Assembly (NCBI RefSeq): GCF_000350225.1
Contig: NW_005178811.1
Span: 1-64,000 of the forward strand
Direction of reading: 5' to 3'
DNA length: 64,000 bases
DNA from: Chondrus crispus
Taxonomy: Eukaryota; Rhodophyta; Florideophyceae; Gigartinales; Gigartinaceae
The position numbers were made by a program, and so were the translations under genes. Shown one piece after another: positions 27,222 through 39,631 of the stretch (the first letter of the stretch is position 1; each line of letters starts with the position of its first letter). Under the pieces are notes generated by a model. It saw only the letters and a program-made list of their open reading frames with translations. It did not search any database and was not told the origin of the DNA.

Positions 27222-28822
27222 ATGGCCATCGGTGATGCTGCAATTCAGCGGTGCACGGCGAAACTGTACGGAGCCGCATCCTCGTCTGTTCAAGGGAAAA
27301 GGCTAAACTCTGCGTTGGATATGCTCCAAAAGACGGCAGAGTATGTAGAATCGATGGTCAACTCTGACCCTACGGCAGGCAGTATTCGTCTGCTAATAAC
27401 CGCGAAGTCCGTCAACCAAGAGGGACCGGAGATCCTGATTCTGCATGGCCCTACTGGAATCGCCCCGCCCACAAGTGGGAAATATGCGTTTCAAACGGTC
27501 AGTCAAAGCAATATTGTGGCAGAGCCTGTCTCCATTGCGCCCGCAGTCGCTACCGCAGTCGCTTCATCAGCCTTTACAGCACAAGAAAATGAGACTCACC
27601 TGCCTCATGAAGTAATTCGAGCTGAAGGGGGCAATGTAACAACACCCGCTGGACTAATGGTTACAAGTGCTCCAGTCTGTCGAGTTGTTATTCCCGCTGC
27701 TGTAAACTCTGGAACAAGGGTTAACAGAGAATCTGGAAATCTAGTAGTACCTGATAATGTAGACGCTGAATGCCTTTCTCTTCTTTTGAACGCATCAGGG
27801 TGTAGCAGAATAGTGCAGTACAGTAACTCAGATGATAGTTCTTCGTCAGTCCCACTTCGTGTCATCAAAAAGGCCATGTCGGAACTCTTCAGCTCGGCGT
27901 CTCGCTACTACAAATCAAGACGACAAACTACATCTGGAATGAAGTACGCGACTTTACTGCCAATGGGCATGAGGAAACGACAGGCAGTTTTCTCGAGTCT
28001 ATCGCTTAGAAAATCCCGTCACGGAAAGCCCTTCATCGTTACAGGAACCCATCAAATGACACTGAACGTAAAGAAGGCTAGTGTGAATGGGAAAGAGATG
28101 AATATTGGTTTTCTCACCGTCGTTTATGCGAAGAGACCCCCCCACATGGACGTCCGAGAATTTTTCTTAAGCTCGCTCTTGGCGGATATGCTTTAGATGG
28201 ATGTACTTCGTGCATAGGGGATTGTGTTGGCAAACCGCGGAGCCTTTGAGAGATATTCTCTGACAAAATAAGGACTGTCAGTGTCGGAACCGGATGTGTA
28301 GATCCCTTCGAGACGCATGTACTAGGAACTCCCATCCCTGTAGATTCCTTTCATGTACGTTTCGCAGAGGTCAAGGAAGGAACACCATCACAGGCCTTCC
28401 CAGGAGTGGATGAGGGAGACGTGAAGAACATATTGGAACGGCCCGTAGTGTGGCCAAAAGTCAACATTAGTCGTGTGACAGTGAAGGGAGAGTATGGGGA
28501 CGTGGTTGGAACTGCTATCCTTGTGGACGGCATGCCTGTGAGGTCTTCTGTGGGTATACGAACTGCCCGCACTGCAAGGGCCGGAACATTTAATCTGTCT
28601 GGTGCCATCCTCTTGACTGACTTTAGATGCGCTGTGCTAAGGGAGGGGCACCAATCGGAAAATGATGACCGTCTGAGATACCCATTTGCGGAGTGGTATA
28701 AGGTGCGTGAATTGGAACGGATGACGACTCTACATTTTCATGGTGAGAAAGTCCCAAAGAGGACACCGCAGTTGACGACGTACTCCGCCTTCCTTTGGCA
28801 TAACAGTTGTATCGAGACGTGA
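27222..28822 (+). pseudogene. Large-transposon gene 1, unknown protein, broken
   Basis: ATG at 27222 opens a 324-codon frame ending at 28196. The protein-like translation seems to shift frame at a run of seven C (28137-28143) and continue as GRPRIFLKLALGGYALDG to a TGA near 28247. It stays open from there to 28822 (573 bases, begins KIRTVSVGTGCVDPF). Read together this is one gene of about 530 codons with one frameshift and one nonsense codon. I recognise no domain. It contains a Lys/Arg-rich stretch (SRYYKSRRQTTSG) and a C-terminal part with WPKVNISRVTVKGEYGD. It lies tandem to the other broken genes of the 28.9-42.6 kb element and may belong to it. Confidence 0.4.
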
Positions 28823-28881
28823 CCGCTTGCAAGTAGGCAAGAGCAAGTTCTTTGCAATTGGACAAACGAGAAATAAATTTT

Positions 28882-29115
28882 AGGACGCACGAGTCCCAAA
28901 TGCCACATCCAAGACTTCCACTGGAATTAGACTTTAGGAAAAGAATAGGAAGCTTGGAAGATTCTATCTATACAAACATGGGACACGTGAGTCCCTAAAA
29001 TTCGAATCTATAATATGGTTGGAAAACATGAGTCATTCGACTGATCACTCAAACTTGGGACACGAGAGTCTCTGATTCTGAAATCTGTTTAATCTGACTG
29101 GGACCTATGAGTCTT
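28882..29115 (+). repeat. Iteron-like array of GGGAC-N6-GTCCC palindromes
   Basis: Five copies lie in the gap between convergent genes: 28882 (AGGAC-GCACGA-GTCCC), 28980 (GGGAC-ACGTGA-GTCCC), 29021 (degenerate, GGAAA-ACATGA-GTCAT), 29057 (GGGAC-ACGAGA-GTCTC) and 29100 (GGGAC-CTATGA-GTCTT). The last four are spaced 41, 36 and 43 bases, with similar AT-rich filler containing ATTC/GAATCT. All five carry GA as the last two bases of the central hexamer, so orientation is constant. As DNA this looks like a protein-binding iteron array. As RNA each copy would fold into a five-pair stem with a six-base loop. Confidence 0.7.
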
Positions 29116-29130
29116 CATGTTGCAATGTAA

Positions 29131-30591
29131 TCATTTTTTTCGCTGTCTCTTATTCGGGCGAGGCCGCAACGAATCCGATGAAGGCAATTTCCGGAAATCT
29201 ACTGACTCCATGTCAATTACACGAGAAGGGTAGTGCTTGCGCAGTTTTTTTGCCTTCTCGACAAGCTCTGTAGCGGAAGAACTAACGTGAATATGTTCGG
29301 GAGTCAGGCCCCTCACCCAAAGGCCGTCCAGGGACTGACAGCGTGATAGCGCGACGTATACCATACCGGACGGTTTCCACCGCTCAATTTCTGCCGGTTG
29401 AAACAATATCGATACTGTCTGTAGATTCAGGCCCTGTGAGCGGTGAACTGTCATTGCGTAAGCAGGTAAAATGGCGAACTGCGTCCTGGAAGCGACGATA
29501 GATGCATCCCCCCTTCGTGAGGAGAACCTCCTCGGGTAGATCGTGTAAACGGTGTTATCCTCATCGCGCAGACGCAGTGCACGGATACCTTCTCTTTGCT
29601 GGTTTGGAATGATGCCACAGACGGTAAGTTGGTGACCAGGGAGTAAGTTTCCTGTCCTGATAGTCAAAATGACACTTGCCCCGATCTTCACATGGACTGT
29701 TTTCTCGGCTAATTCCTCGAGAACGGCGAGGGGTGTAGTCGAGTCGATCAAGCAATCCTCCGCGGTATGGAAGAAGGAAGGGTAGGGAATTGACGCCAGC
29801 ATTTTTTCGTTTACGGTGACAACTTCTTGTTTCCTCAAACACAGACGTGTACTTCGGCGATCTGGCTCGGTCCGAATTGAACCTGTCTTGTTGATGATAT
29901 CCAGGTCTCCCAAACTAGCTTTTCCGTGACGCAACCTGCTTAACAGACTGAAAAAATGAGAATCGCCGCATTGCCTGTGGTTCCTGGATAGGTTCACTAC
30001 GACGCCTGTCCCAAAACCTCTGAAGCAGAGGAACTATGGTCGAGAGTAATACGCTTGTCGATTTTCCTCTGCTGTTGCGAGTCTTTGTGGAATGGCTTCA
30101 AGCTGGAAGGGATCTCCCGCTAGGACGACTTGTCTACCGCCAAAGGGTAGCGATGCCTTTTCGCTTGGAACTGCCAACTCTCGCAACACGCCATCAACGG
30201 AATCCAACATGCCGCATGTCATGTGCGAGATTTCGTCTATTACCAAGACACGGAGGTCCAAAATTCTTTGCCGGATACTGGGTTTCTTGGACACGAAAGA
30301 GAGCAAAGTTTCCCCCTGAAAGGGCCAGTGGGCAGGTGCTGCGAATAATGAATGAATTGTCCTCCCGTTTAACACGGATGCAGCACAGTTACAATACGCA
30401 CATGCAACCACGTATGGTGCCGGTCCTAGGCTGTACGAAGCTTCTTTCAGAAAATGACGCAGAAGGAAAGTCTTCCCAGTACCGGCACCGCCAAGAATTA
30501 CCATGGAATGTCCGTTGCGGAACGCTCTCATCGCGCGACTTTGGACTATGTCGAGATTACAGGCACCTTCTTCAGAGTTGTTCGATGACAT
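29131..30591 (-). pseudogene. Pif1-type DNA helicase of the large transposon, one in-frame TAG
   Basis: ATG at 30591 opens a frame that runs through to 29131 with a single TAG at 30034-30036, giving about 487 codons. Walker A is GGAGTGKTF, Walker B is LVIDEISHM, motif III is GGRQVVLAGDPFQLEAI. After the stop come NLSRNHRQCGDSHF, KIGASVILTIRTGNLLPG, AYAMTVHRSQGLNL and GMVYVALSRCQSLDGLWVRGL, covering motifs IV-VI. Everything expected of a superfamily 1B Pif1 helicase core is present, so loss is recent. It is shorter than cellular Pif1 and lacks a Helitron Rep domain. The C-terminus is basic (RPRPNKRQRKK). Confidence 0.75.
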
Positions 30592-31777
30592 AACAGATAC
30601 GAACCTGCTACGAAAAATGGCGTAGTTTTGGGAGTGACCAAAAAGGTAGGAAAGTGGTGGTGAGACGTCGGATTACTTGGCCAATTTGCAAGGCTTCATG
30701 AGACGAAAGCGCCGAAGACTGGGGTGGGAGAAATTGGCTGAAAACGTAACCCTCAGGTCTTGCTTTGCGAACCGTTATGCGCATGGCGACACTGTGCGTG
30801 CCACAGCATTAAATGTATATTGCAGTGTTTCGGTAATGAGCGCGCACAGTGGTTTCGCGGGAAAGGGGGACGGATGTCGCAAGAGGATTCCCATCAAGAG
30901 GGACGCAGTCAAAATTGCCAAGTCACAGCTACAGAAGTTACACGAGCACTTTGAATCTATTGGGTCCTCACAGCGATGGTTCCAAAAATATTTCGGAACA
31001 TTCAATTTCGAATGGGCCTCAGGGGGAAGGGGAAGAGAAAATAGATAATCTCATGACAAATTTGGTTGGCTGATCAGTTGGAGCTATGAAATTGATTCAT
31101 TCTGAGAAGGGCCAGTAGCGCTGTTGAGCAACCCTCCGTGCTGCATGCTTGCAAAGGGCTCATATTTCGAAATCATCGATGCGTATCCATTGAAGTCTTC
31201 AGGCGTTGCGCTTCGCCAGAGTGGTGACGCGAGCTCCAAGACTTATTTTCCGGCAGACAGAGAATTATATGATTCCAGGAAATCCAAAGCTCACAGCGCA
31301 TGTTGAGTAAAGGCATAAAGGAGCAGTTTATTCTATGATAATCCAGTGTTTCGGCCTAGAATGCAAGCTGTATACAGCTAGTGCCAGCACTACCCTTCAA
31401 GGGTACCGTACACAGGTGGGTTTACTGAAAGTAATATGTACAATGCAAAATTAGTATTACTGCAGCAGGCACCTGGGACGCATTTCAGATGTTGGGAAGG
31501 GTATATCTAGGGGTTGATCGAGGAACAGGGACATGTACGTCCCATACTGATTATTGGTCAGTTCCGTTTTAATTTGACTAATTGATCACGGCGACGTGTG
31601 AAAATCGCGAGATATTTACAGCACACAAGGACTTTGTATTGCCGTTACAGACGATATTTTAAGATCTGAATGAGATATGATACATACTGGTTGGCAATGA
31701 AACGGCTATGGCCTCGCACTTCTTTGTGCGGTACAAAAGACAGCGGCTGCTAAGTTAGAGAGGAAGAAGGATGCTGC
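30592..31777. other. Divergent spacer between helicase and transposase genes
   Basis: It contains one exact copy of the element palindrome at 31528-31543 (GGGAC-ATGTAC-GTCCC). A plus-strand frame at 30677-31048 (123 codons, no ATG) is protein-like in places but not recognised, and could be the remnant of another small gene. Confidence 0.4.
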
Positions 31778-34700
31778 ATGCTTGCGCAACGGACGCATTG
31801 TGATACCAGTGTTGTTAAGTTCACGGCACCAGGGTGGAGAGCTAGAGAATTGGAAGAAGTTCATGCATCGTTACTGCAATGCCCACCAAACACCGATACG
31901 CTGGAATTGAAGAGTGATCTCGAGGTAAATAAGGAGAGGATTCCATTGGGGGCAAACGAGGAGTATACAGCTGAGGAGGTTGCTTTTGTGATGCAGTTGT
32001 TCCAAAATGGGACCATGGATTGTGGCGACGGAAGTTGCATTGAAATTGAAGAGGACATTGAAGAGGATGTATACGTTCTAGAGCGACAGTTTCGCCCAGG
32101 GACTGAACATGGGAAAGGGGGACGGAATTATGCTGGGACGCCGGCGCAGAGGAGGAAGAAAATAGAGAAGACGATACCGGACAAGATGATGAGAGTTCTG
32201 CTGGCTATATGCGGGGGGACGGATGACGAGTTTTATAACACCATTGACAAGTACCTGGCGCCATGGTGCGGAATCGAGAATGAAGGCGGTCCGGAGGGGA
32301 ATGAGCGCATGAAAGCCTTCCAGCGTATCGTGCGCGGGTCATTGATGCCGAACAAAGGAAAGTCAGAGCCCCACGAGGTTTTGGACAGATGTCCCATTCT
32401 GGCTGTTAGCACAAAACTAACACACTCCCAGACCGGTGCGCGCGGTGCAAACTCAATGGACAAACATGCGGTGATGACATGGCTTTCAAGAGAGGGGCAT
32501 TTGCTTTGCAGCTGCGTGGGAATTACATCATTCCGTATGAAAATGGACGAACTGACTCTGTGTGTTGATGAGGAGCAGAGAGACCAAGCGGGCGACTTTT
32601 CCGAACATGGACCTATAACTGCTGGCAGTGACGCTATGGAAGTGAACGAGCCTCATATGTCCGAAAGTCACATCTCTATTCCAGTGGGGTCTCGTCAGTA
32701 CACCCATACCGCTGCAGAAGAGCAAACAGTCACGTTCATCGATACGGCACAAACACACGTATATGAAATGCGAGCATCGACACAGGAGAGTGGCGCCCCC
32801 GAAGCTCGAGATACCGATCACTTGCATGTTGCACACTTACTCACTTCGACAGGACAAAGAACAGTATGTGTTCATGTCGTCGGAATGCACAAGTTTGTCC
32901 GAGCTGTTTCAAATTTGTACAAGTGCGACGACCGAAAGACTGCACGTGCGCTTGCAGATCTTTATGCAATTAAATGCAAAGTATCCTTCGCCACATTCAC
33001 GGACGACTGTCCGTCAGCACGAACAATGCACGACGGGAAGGTAATGGTGACTTGCAATTTATTGAGAGGCACGAAATGGGCGTACTTTGCCCCTGTGAGA
33101 GTAGTGCGGAACGGTTCCTTTTTTGTGTGTGCTTTTTGCGACACAACGCACAGAGGTGGTTGCGAACACACAAGAATTGCAGTCGAGAATCGAGAAGACA
33201 TAGAAACGCCGGAAGAAGTTGGGGAAGACGACTATTCCAAGGAGTCTGAGGAGCACATTTCTCATCTCCCACTATCCCCAGTTAATTGCAGTCGTTCCAT
33301 CCGTGTGGACAAAGATGTTACAATGGCTCCATTCCGAGGCTAAGTGTACCAGATTCATGCACCGTGTACATGTCAGAAGTGCAGTGCGGTGCGAAATGTT
33401 AAGACTCGTGAGTCCCGTAGAGGTGTCCTCACCTGCACTGCAGGTCCCTGTGAGATGGAAGTCGAGTGGTTCCGATGCACTGCGGAAGGTTGCGCCGCAC
33501 TTATTGCACCGGAAGGCCGAGAGAAATGTGTGTTATTAGAGTCGATGACGTCTGGCGCAACTCATTGCCTGCTAAGAAGGGAACTTACAGGAGTTGCTTT
33601 ATCCAATGGCACAATAAGCGGTAGACTTTTGCAATTTCATTCGCAGTCAATCAGAATGCAAATGTGTGGGCTTCTTCCCAAGATGCCAACATGTCGGTCG
33701 GTCAAAACGTTGCGTGAAATGTGCTCTATAATGCTGAGGCTTATTACCAAGAATCCTGATCCTTCCTTGTTCTCTTGCCACACATGCGAGAGCGATGAGA
33801 AAGGGATGAATGCAGTGTGTGTAGATTGCATACAACAAGGCTACAAACGGCGTTTGCAACTGAAGATCAAGAACATCTCACAGTCTTGTGAACCGCTGCC
33901 GAACAGGTTTGGAAATCGTGTGCCACGTGGTGGAGGTCCACACAGACGTCCAATGAACTCTTTGACTAGACGAGAGGGGGTTCCGAGAGTACTAATGGCA
34001 GCTGTCAAGGGTGAAGAAATGGTCTGTACGAAACTGAACGCCGAGGATGTGGTCCACTGCATTCGTATTATATCTCAGTCATTGCTCCCCACAGCACTCT
34101 TTCCGAATTCTATATGTGGGAAGGGAACGAATGATTACTATAATGATATGGGTGAGAAGACGTGGATGGATGCGTTGCGAGGATTGACAACGGCATTTTT
34201 TGACGAACACACTTTGTTATACCGTCTTCTCAAACCGCTCCATTCCTTCATTACCTTTACCGTACCTAGAGATCCTTTATACTTGCAGAGTAAAGGAGCA
34301 TTTGTAACTATTGTCAGGAACTATGAATCAGAAGAACGAAGAGATAGTACAGCTGCTATTGGGGAAATAGAAAGGGAAACAGAACTGGGGACAAGGACCA
34401 TGACGGCAGTTGATGTGGTTGCAGAAGAATGGAAGAAACTTGAAGAAGATTACATGTGCAGTATCGTTCGGTCTGGCAAATGCTGGGCAAAAGCTTTCCG
34501 AAATGGAATGACAGATTACGATGACGATAGACGCCAAGAAATATTCAGGATGTTCAATATCCTAGTACAGGGTCCGCTGACTCAGTTTATAAGAAGAAGG
34601 GAGATATCGTCCATGTCGGAGTTGGGACGCATGTGCCTCAAAAAGGACGTGAGGGAAACTGTCTCTTTCCTGCACTCTCGCAGTCACAACCGCAAGGGGG

Positions 34701-35665
34701 ACAGAAGTGGCGAAACAGTTTTGATTTCTAACAGATTCCTACGTGCGGCAACATTCACTATCGCAGTCATGGAAAGGGACTCAGAAGGTATGAGAAATGC
34801 AGCGATTCGGAAGGCAAGGCTTTCTTTGGGAGAGGTATTTATATCTTCTTGCGAATGTACGGAATTGTTCTATGAATATTATGACAGGGAAGGAAAGAAA
34901 GCAGACACTAAGCATTCGTGCCTGCAGTACTACCGGGACTGGAACTCTTCCGATGTCACGGAACTAAAGACAAAAATGAAATCACGGCAAGATGATGAAA
35001 TACAATTGCATAATAAGATTCAAGAAAACGATGCCATGCGGTGTGCCGTTGTTAGCGGAAACTACTATCCCGGTAGAGAGCAGGTACGCCCCCTGCCCTT
35101 TAACAGTGAACAATGTTCTTTTAATAATTCTGCGAAACTCAGTCCTTGCTCAAAGAGTTTTTATCAGAAACAGAAGCAGTACACTCCTGGTGCAATGACC
35201 TTGTCATGCTCTTGTGCAACCCCGGTAGTTCTCGAGTTCAAGGTTGTCTTTCGAGATGAAGGACCGAAAGTTGTTCTGGACATGGTCTTGTCTAGGTTTC
35301 CGCGGCTTCCTCGTCACATCGTGTACGACTTTGCTTGCGGGCTATACAGTTCTGCAGCACATACATTGTGGTGGGCGCTCGAGAACACGGTGATTGTTTC
35401 CGATAAGTTCCATGCTGGAAACCACAACGGCTGCTCACCATCGTTTCTACCCACAGCACATACCGGACTCGATCTGTCCAGTTCCGTGGCGCATGAGCAG
35501 AGAAATAGAGAAATCAAGCTTTTATCTTCGTCTCTCCGCAATTCTGGGTGTCATCTGTATGTTTCTATGCTTGCCTTTCACACTGTCATCAACAAAATTC
35601 GTGCACGAGCGAAAAAACGATTGTGTTCGAGAATAGACCGAGGCTTGTATCCGACAGTGATATAG
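31778..35665 (+). pseudogene. SWIM zinc-finger / KDZ-like transposase, one in-frame TAA
   Basis: ATG at 31778 starts a frame that runs to 35665 with one interruption, TAA at 33341-33343 (about 1296 codons in all). The first part has acidic and basic regions and, near codon 450, a SWIM-like zinc motif (CAFCDTTHRGGCEH). After the stop come Cys-rich modules (PCTCQKCSAV, FRCTAEGCAALI, FSCHTCES ... VCVDC) like the CxC modules of KDZ transposases. Near the C-terminus comes a probable catalytic core: SCSCATP, VYDFACGLYSSA, DKFHAGNHNGCSPSF and SSSVAHEQRNREIKLL. The pattern (D.AC..., D.FH...H..C, N/S..AEQ.N) matches the KDZ transposase signature, by memory of that family. A protein search would settle it. 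Confidence 0.6.
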
Positions 35666-36237
35666 AATTGTGTTACTTCGACTGTCTGGGCATGAATTGT
35701 AACTGTTGTCCGACTGGGCAATCCTAAGAAAATGCCTAGTGAATTGCAGATGGGTCCATATCTTGTCAGGATAGGGGAGTAGGGGCACTCAAACTGTAGG
35801 CTGTCATGTATATGAGTTTTGAGTAGTGAGTCATGAGGCTTTACATCTTTGCCTTAATCACTCCTTTCACGTCAGTGCATCTGTGGGTGAAGATGTGCTC
35901 AGTGCGGACGCTTGCGTCCTAACTAATAAAAATATACTCGTGGATAACTAGCCGGTGTACGTTTAAGCACTTGTGCACGAGATAAGAACGTGTTTATTAC
36001 GAGCTCCAGTACTACTACCATTCCATTCATTAGCCATTCATTTGTGATACAACCTCTGAAATACGAAACAAGCCTTAAAAACTTTTCATTGACAAGCATA
36101 TGACATGTATTGACAAGGTGAGAATTAGTTTGGCGATGAGTATATATAAGGAATATTCCTTTATTGTGTTGAAGGCACACGCGTAGCAAAGGGTCGCGAA
36201 GTGCGTTTGCACTAGCTAAGCAGCTACACAACTACAC
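35666..36237. other. Convergent spacer with one element palindrome
   Basis: Between the transposase and protease stops. It contains CGGAC-GCTTGC-GTCCT at 35905-35920, a variant of the element palindrome. No gene seen. Confidence 0.4.
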
Positions 36238-37675
36238 TCACTTTTCTAAACCAACGTCCATATCACGTATTACGGCGACTGTACGTTTGCGAAGAACTTG
36301 TCTATCGTGCGTTCCAAAAGTTGATCGGTAGCCTCTCTCCACATAGTACGCCGCCCACATGATGAATAGGCCGCAGGAGTCCCCGTCCATTTGCTTCGGG
36401 AAATTTTTGCTCACGTTCAATGGCCATTCCTCGATTCCGTCATAGGTAGAGACTACCGGAGCAGGTCCTTGTCGCCTTCTGTTCTTGTCTTCTTCAAGGA
36501 CATACTGCCTCAGACGGTTGCACCTTTCACGTTCCCTGGTTTTCAACGCATTTCCGAGGGGGTCGTAGAACACTAGAGACCGTGTCTTTGCATCCACAAA
36601 GAGTAGGGCCCAGTGACACTGTTTTTTCGTTCAACCGAAACATCAACACATCCATGTCCCCAATAAAAACAGTGGGGCCGTTCTTCCTTCTAAACCAGTT
36701 CTTCACCTCTTCGTGAGTGGTACTGCGCGTGACCAGATTGGATTCCTTCACCGGAAGTAGGCGGTTGGCGAGAAAAGAATTGAACACATACATGGAAGGG
36801 TAGCTAGGGTCAGACGCCACACTGTTACGATTTCTCTGGTTGATTTGAACAGAGAAAGAGTTGATTATCACATCTCCCGCCCATGCATTTACACTCAGGA
36901 AACTATGCGCCTGCCCATGCCGAACTAGTTGATCCCCAACGGTGTAGTTTTTTCTCTTGTTCACAACCTTGTTCTCTTCCGTTGTCAAATCTCTGACGAG
37001 TGCAGCCGGCTTGAGATCCGCCAGGGACGCATGCGGGCGTGTATTGGCAGCTACGGCGCTATTAATCACGTGCGTAACTGTATCTGAGGCAGCTTCAGTC
37101 CGACCTGTGGGCATTCTAAGAGGGCCCTGGGACTGTTGTTGCAGAGTAGTCGGCATCAGAACAGGGTTCTGAAATTCGCGCGTCCCAGAACTTGATGGAG
37201 CCTGCGAAATAGTAGACGACAAGAATGTCCTCCCGCCACTACCTACGCCCTCTGGTGATTGCCGCACTGAATCTCCCGCTTTGTGGCGTGCAAGGGTGCT
37301 TATACTAGCTCCGTCTCCCTTCTCAGCAGTAACTTCCGCTGCCGGTCTCCCGGAGACTATGCTCCATGTCTTAATCGCTGCATTTTCGAAATTCACCATC
37401 GCCGTTGTAACCCTGTTCGGATATCTGAGTCCTCTGATCTCACCATCGCTCTTGCCAAGCATGATGCGAACATTCTTGGCGGGAGGAGCTGCAGTTACGG
37501 ACGGCGAAACCTCCTCGGAACCCTCATTACTTCCGTGCACCACGATCACTTCCTCCTCAGATGATTCCGAGGAACTACCCTCCGTGTCGCTCTCGAAACC
37601 TGCTGCAAGCTCTGCGCGACGACGGACGCGTCTGGCGTAATCTGAGGTCCAGTCGCGGCAATGCTGGCTATCCAT
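36238..37675 (-). pseudogene. Ulp1/C48-type cysteine protease of the large transposon, one frameshift
   Basis: ATG at 37675 opens a frame to 36527, and the second frame continues to 36238. The protease fold runs across both: AHSFLSVNAWAGDVIINSF (the W-L-N-D-E/I-I-N helix equivalent), HWALLFVDA (catalytic His), VFYDPLGN (Asp) and QMDGDSCGLFIMW (Gln and catalytic Cys). The shift is a single extra base in the run of six T on the + strand at 36622-36627; removing one restores LNEKQCHWALLF. The N-terminal ~200 residues are Ser/acid-rich and look disordered. Ulp1 enzymes cleave SUMO-like modifiers. Copies in transposons are thought to protect or process element proteins. The lesion could be a homopolymer sequencing error. 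Confidence 0.75.
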
Positions 37676-38407
37676 CTCGAACTGTGGAGCGTACGGACAA
37701 ACACGCAGAATCTGCTGTTGACGTAGGAAATCTTTTCTTCGCTGACGAGATCTGCTACCACTGGGTCCGGTCTGAGTCCTTTCGACTAAATTAACGAGAA
37801 TGTAAAAATGTCTAGCCTGCCTCCGCCACTAATGTGACGATCGTGAGTTTAAACCACGGCGCAGTTCAAGGCGGTATTCATTCAATGACACACTGGTTCC
37901 ATGAGATGTGTCTACTGGGACACCCGAGTCCCTTAAACATTCGCCGGTATTCAAATATTTTTCATTATTTTGGCTCAGACAGTAAATTGCTTGTTCTTGA
38001 ACTGACCGTTTTCATTCTGTCTGGACAGTTGCGTCCGGCCCAGCGGACACTTCTCATGCCGAAATATATTCACGACCGGGCCCTTCCTTCTACGCACTTC
38101 CTGCCCTTCCCTCTCAAAACCCATTCTCATCCTTCTCCCAGATTGCAAAGCCTCGTCAGCTTCCTTACGCCTGGAATCCGTCTCGACCTGAAAAAGGCTC
38201 AAGACCCAGGCCGGTACGCATCAACTTACAAGCGAGCCGTCCACATTGTTGAAGTGAGACAAGCGCGTCGTACGAGATCCAAGGATCTCCCCCCTTTGGT
38301 GTCACCGACCCATATCTACGGCGATCTCCCACGTGCCACATCCCTCAATCATCTTTTTGAGACAGACCAGTCCGAACTGCACTCTCGACGACAACATGTA
38401 GAATGCT
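37676..38407. other. Divergent spacer with one element palindrome
   Basis: It contains an exact copy, GGGAC-ACCCGA-GTCCC, at 37917-37932, about 240 bases upstream of the Ulp1-like start and 490 upstream of the next gene. No gene called. Confidence 0.4.
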
Positions 38408-39631
38408 ATGAAGATGATGCCCGACTTCACCAAGATGAGAGCCAAAGGGAAATTCGATGATTCCCTATCGACCGTGCCAATCTACTACTGTGGATGCTGG
38501 TCCATGATGTACAATGTAGAACTGTGTCATCATGGCGTTATGGAGCTACTCTATCTGCCCCATCAAGATTCGGAGTGGGACAGGAAATGGAGTACAGTTC
38601 AAAATTGGGAATCTATGGTTAAACAAAACTTGGCGACATGCAAGCGCTACTTAACTCCTCTGAGCGTTCGTCGTGATGCACTTTGGTTCACCTCACATCA
38701 GTACCCCCCAACAGACTCCGCACTCGCACGTCTCATGTGCACTACGGCTGAGCTTTTGACAGCATGCAGTGGAGAACAGCTTGGATGCACAACCCCATCT
38801 TTCCTGGCTCCCGCTCGATTTGGTTTCCCGACAACATACTTCCGAGGAGACTTGGATTCAATGTTCTATGTGTTCTGGTATCTAGGAGGATGCCCAACGG
38901 AATTGGACTACGTCCGAACTCGTGATACGGATTTCGCCTACGTCACCACAGGATACAATGGAACAGTTCATGTTTCTAGACCGGGGTGTGAAAATGCAGA
39001 GGGAGCTGAATCCGAATCGAGTCGCAGCTCCCGGTATTGGGCTCGGGAGGAAGTGGTATCCTTCTTCAAATCATTTTTCGAAGGACAGCGGAAGTTCAAA
39101 ATGCATGTCGGTGACATGCTGATTCTCAAGAACGCCTCGTTTGCTGTCGATCCCCCGTCCCAAGTGCGCGTCAAGGAATCCGGGATGCTGTGCTGGAGCC
39201 TCCTCCCTTCAGGCCAGTCCCAGAGAAGCACATATCCGAAGTTAACATTCCCTGTACGGGAAGAATTTCATGCTCTCCGCACTGTAGAGAGTTGCGTTAG
39301 TGATTCCGCTGACGCCAAGAAGCAGTACAAGAAGAAGCAACGTCAAGTTGCTGATTTCTACAAGCAACATGGAACAGACACTTCCTACATCTTCTCGGTT
39401 CAAGACATGGAGCGGTTACGCGTGTTGCCGGATTGCTACAATGTAGAAGATTTCCAAAATGCTGTTGTACGCAACGACAACGTCCATGATGTGTCTACGG
39501 AGCGCTTCTGGCAAGTAAGTCAAGATGATGCCAAGAAAATAGACCACATTCGCAGTCGCCTACTGAAATTCGCTGGTGACGATCTAGTGTGCAAAGAAGA
39601 AAAGATGCGTTTCCATCCGCGCAGAGCCTAA
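38408..39631 (+). CDS. Large-transposon gene, unknown 407-residue protein, intact
   Basis: ATG at 38408 starts the only uninterrupted long frame of the element. I recognise no domain. The N-terminal third has paired aromatic and Cys residues (YYCGCWSMMYNVELCHHGVM), the middle has FPTTYFRGDLDSMFYVFWYL and an acidic/Ser loop, and the C-terminal third is rich in Lys/Gln helices (KKQYKKKQRQVADFYKQHG). There is no signal peptide or membrane segment. Codon use is like its broken neighbours. Position between the Ulp1-like and coiled-coil genes suggests a structural or DNA-binding role in transposition, which is inference. Confidence 0.55.
   Translation: MKMMPDFTKMRAKGKFDDSLSTVPIYYCGCWSMMYNVELCHHGVMELLYLPHQDSEWDRKWSTVQNWESMVKQNLATCKRYLTPLSVRRDALWFTSHQYPPTDSALARLMCTTAELLTACSGEQLGCTTPSFLAPARFGFPTTYFRGDLDSMFYVFWYLGGCPTELDYVRTRDTDFAYVTTGYNGTVHVSRPGCENAEGAESESSRSSRYWAREEVVSFFKSFFEGQRKFKMHVGDMLILKNASFAVDPPSQVRVKESGMLCWSLLPSGQSQRSTYPKLTFPVREEFHALRTVESCVSDSADAKKQYKKKQRQVADFYKQHGTDTSYIFSVQDMERLRVLPDCYNVEDFQNAVVRNDNVHDVSTERFWQVSQDDAKKIDHIRSRLLKFAGDDLVCKEEKMRFHPRRA

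Noticed and set aside
29131-30591. Helitron (Rep-helicase) assignment for the Pif1-like gene
   Set aside because: No Rep/HUH nuclease motifs or Helitron ends are seen, and the gene stands alone between other transposon genes with shared palindromes.
36366-36381. Possible extra element palindrome (AGGCC-GCAGGA-GTCCC)
   Set aside because: The left half does not match GGGAC well, and the bases encode the conserved DGDSCG motif of the protease, which explains them.
36622-36627. Programmed ribosomal frameshift at the run of six A (coding strand) in the Ulp1-like gene
   Set aside because: The phase of the run does not fit a -1 slippery heptamer; the required shift is +1. A one-base insertion or sequencing error is simpler.
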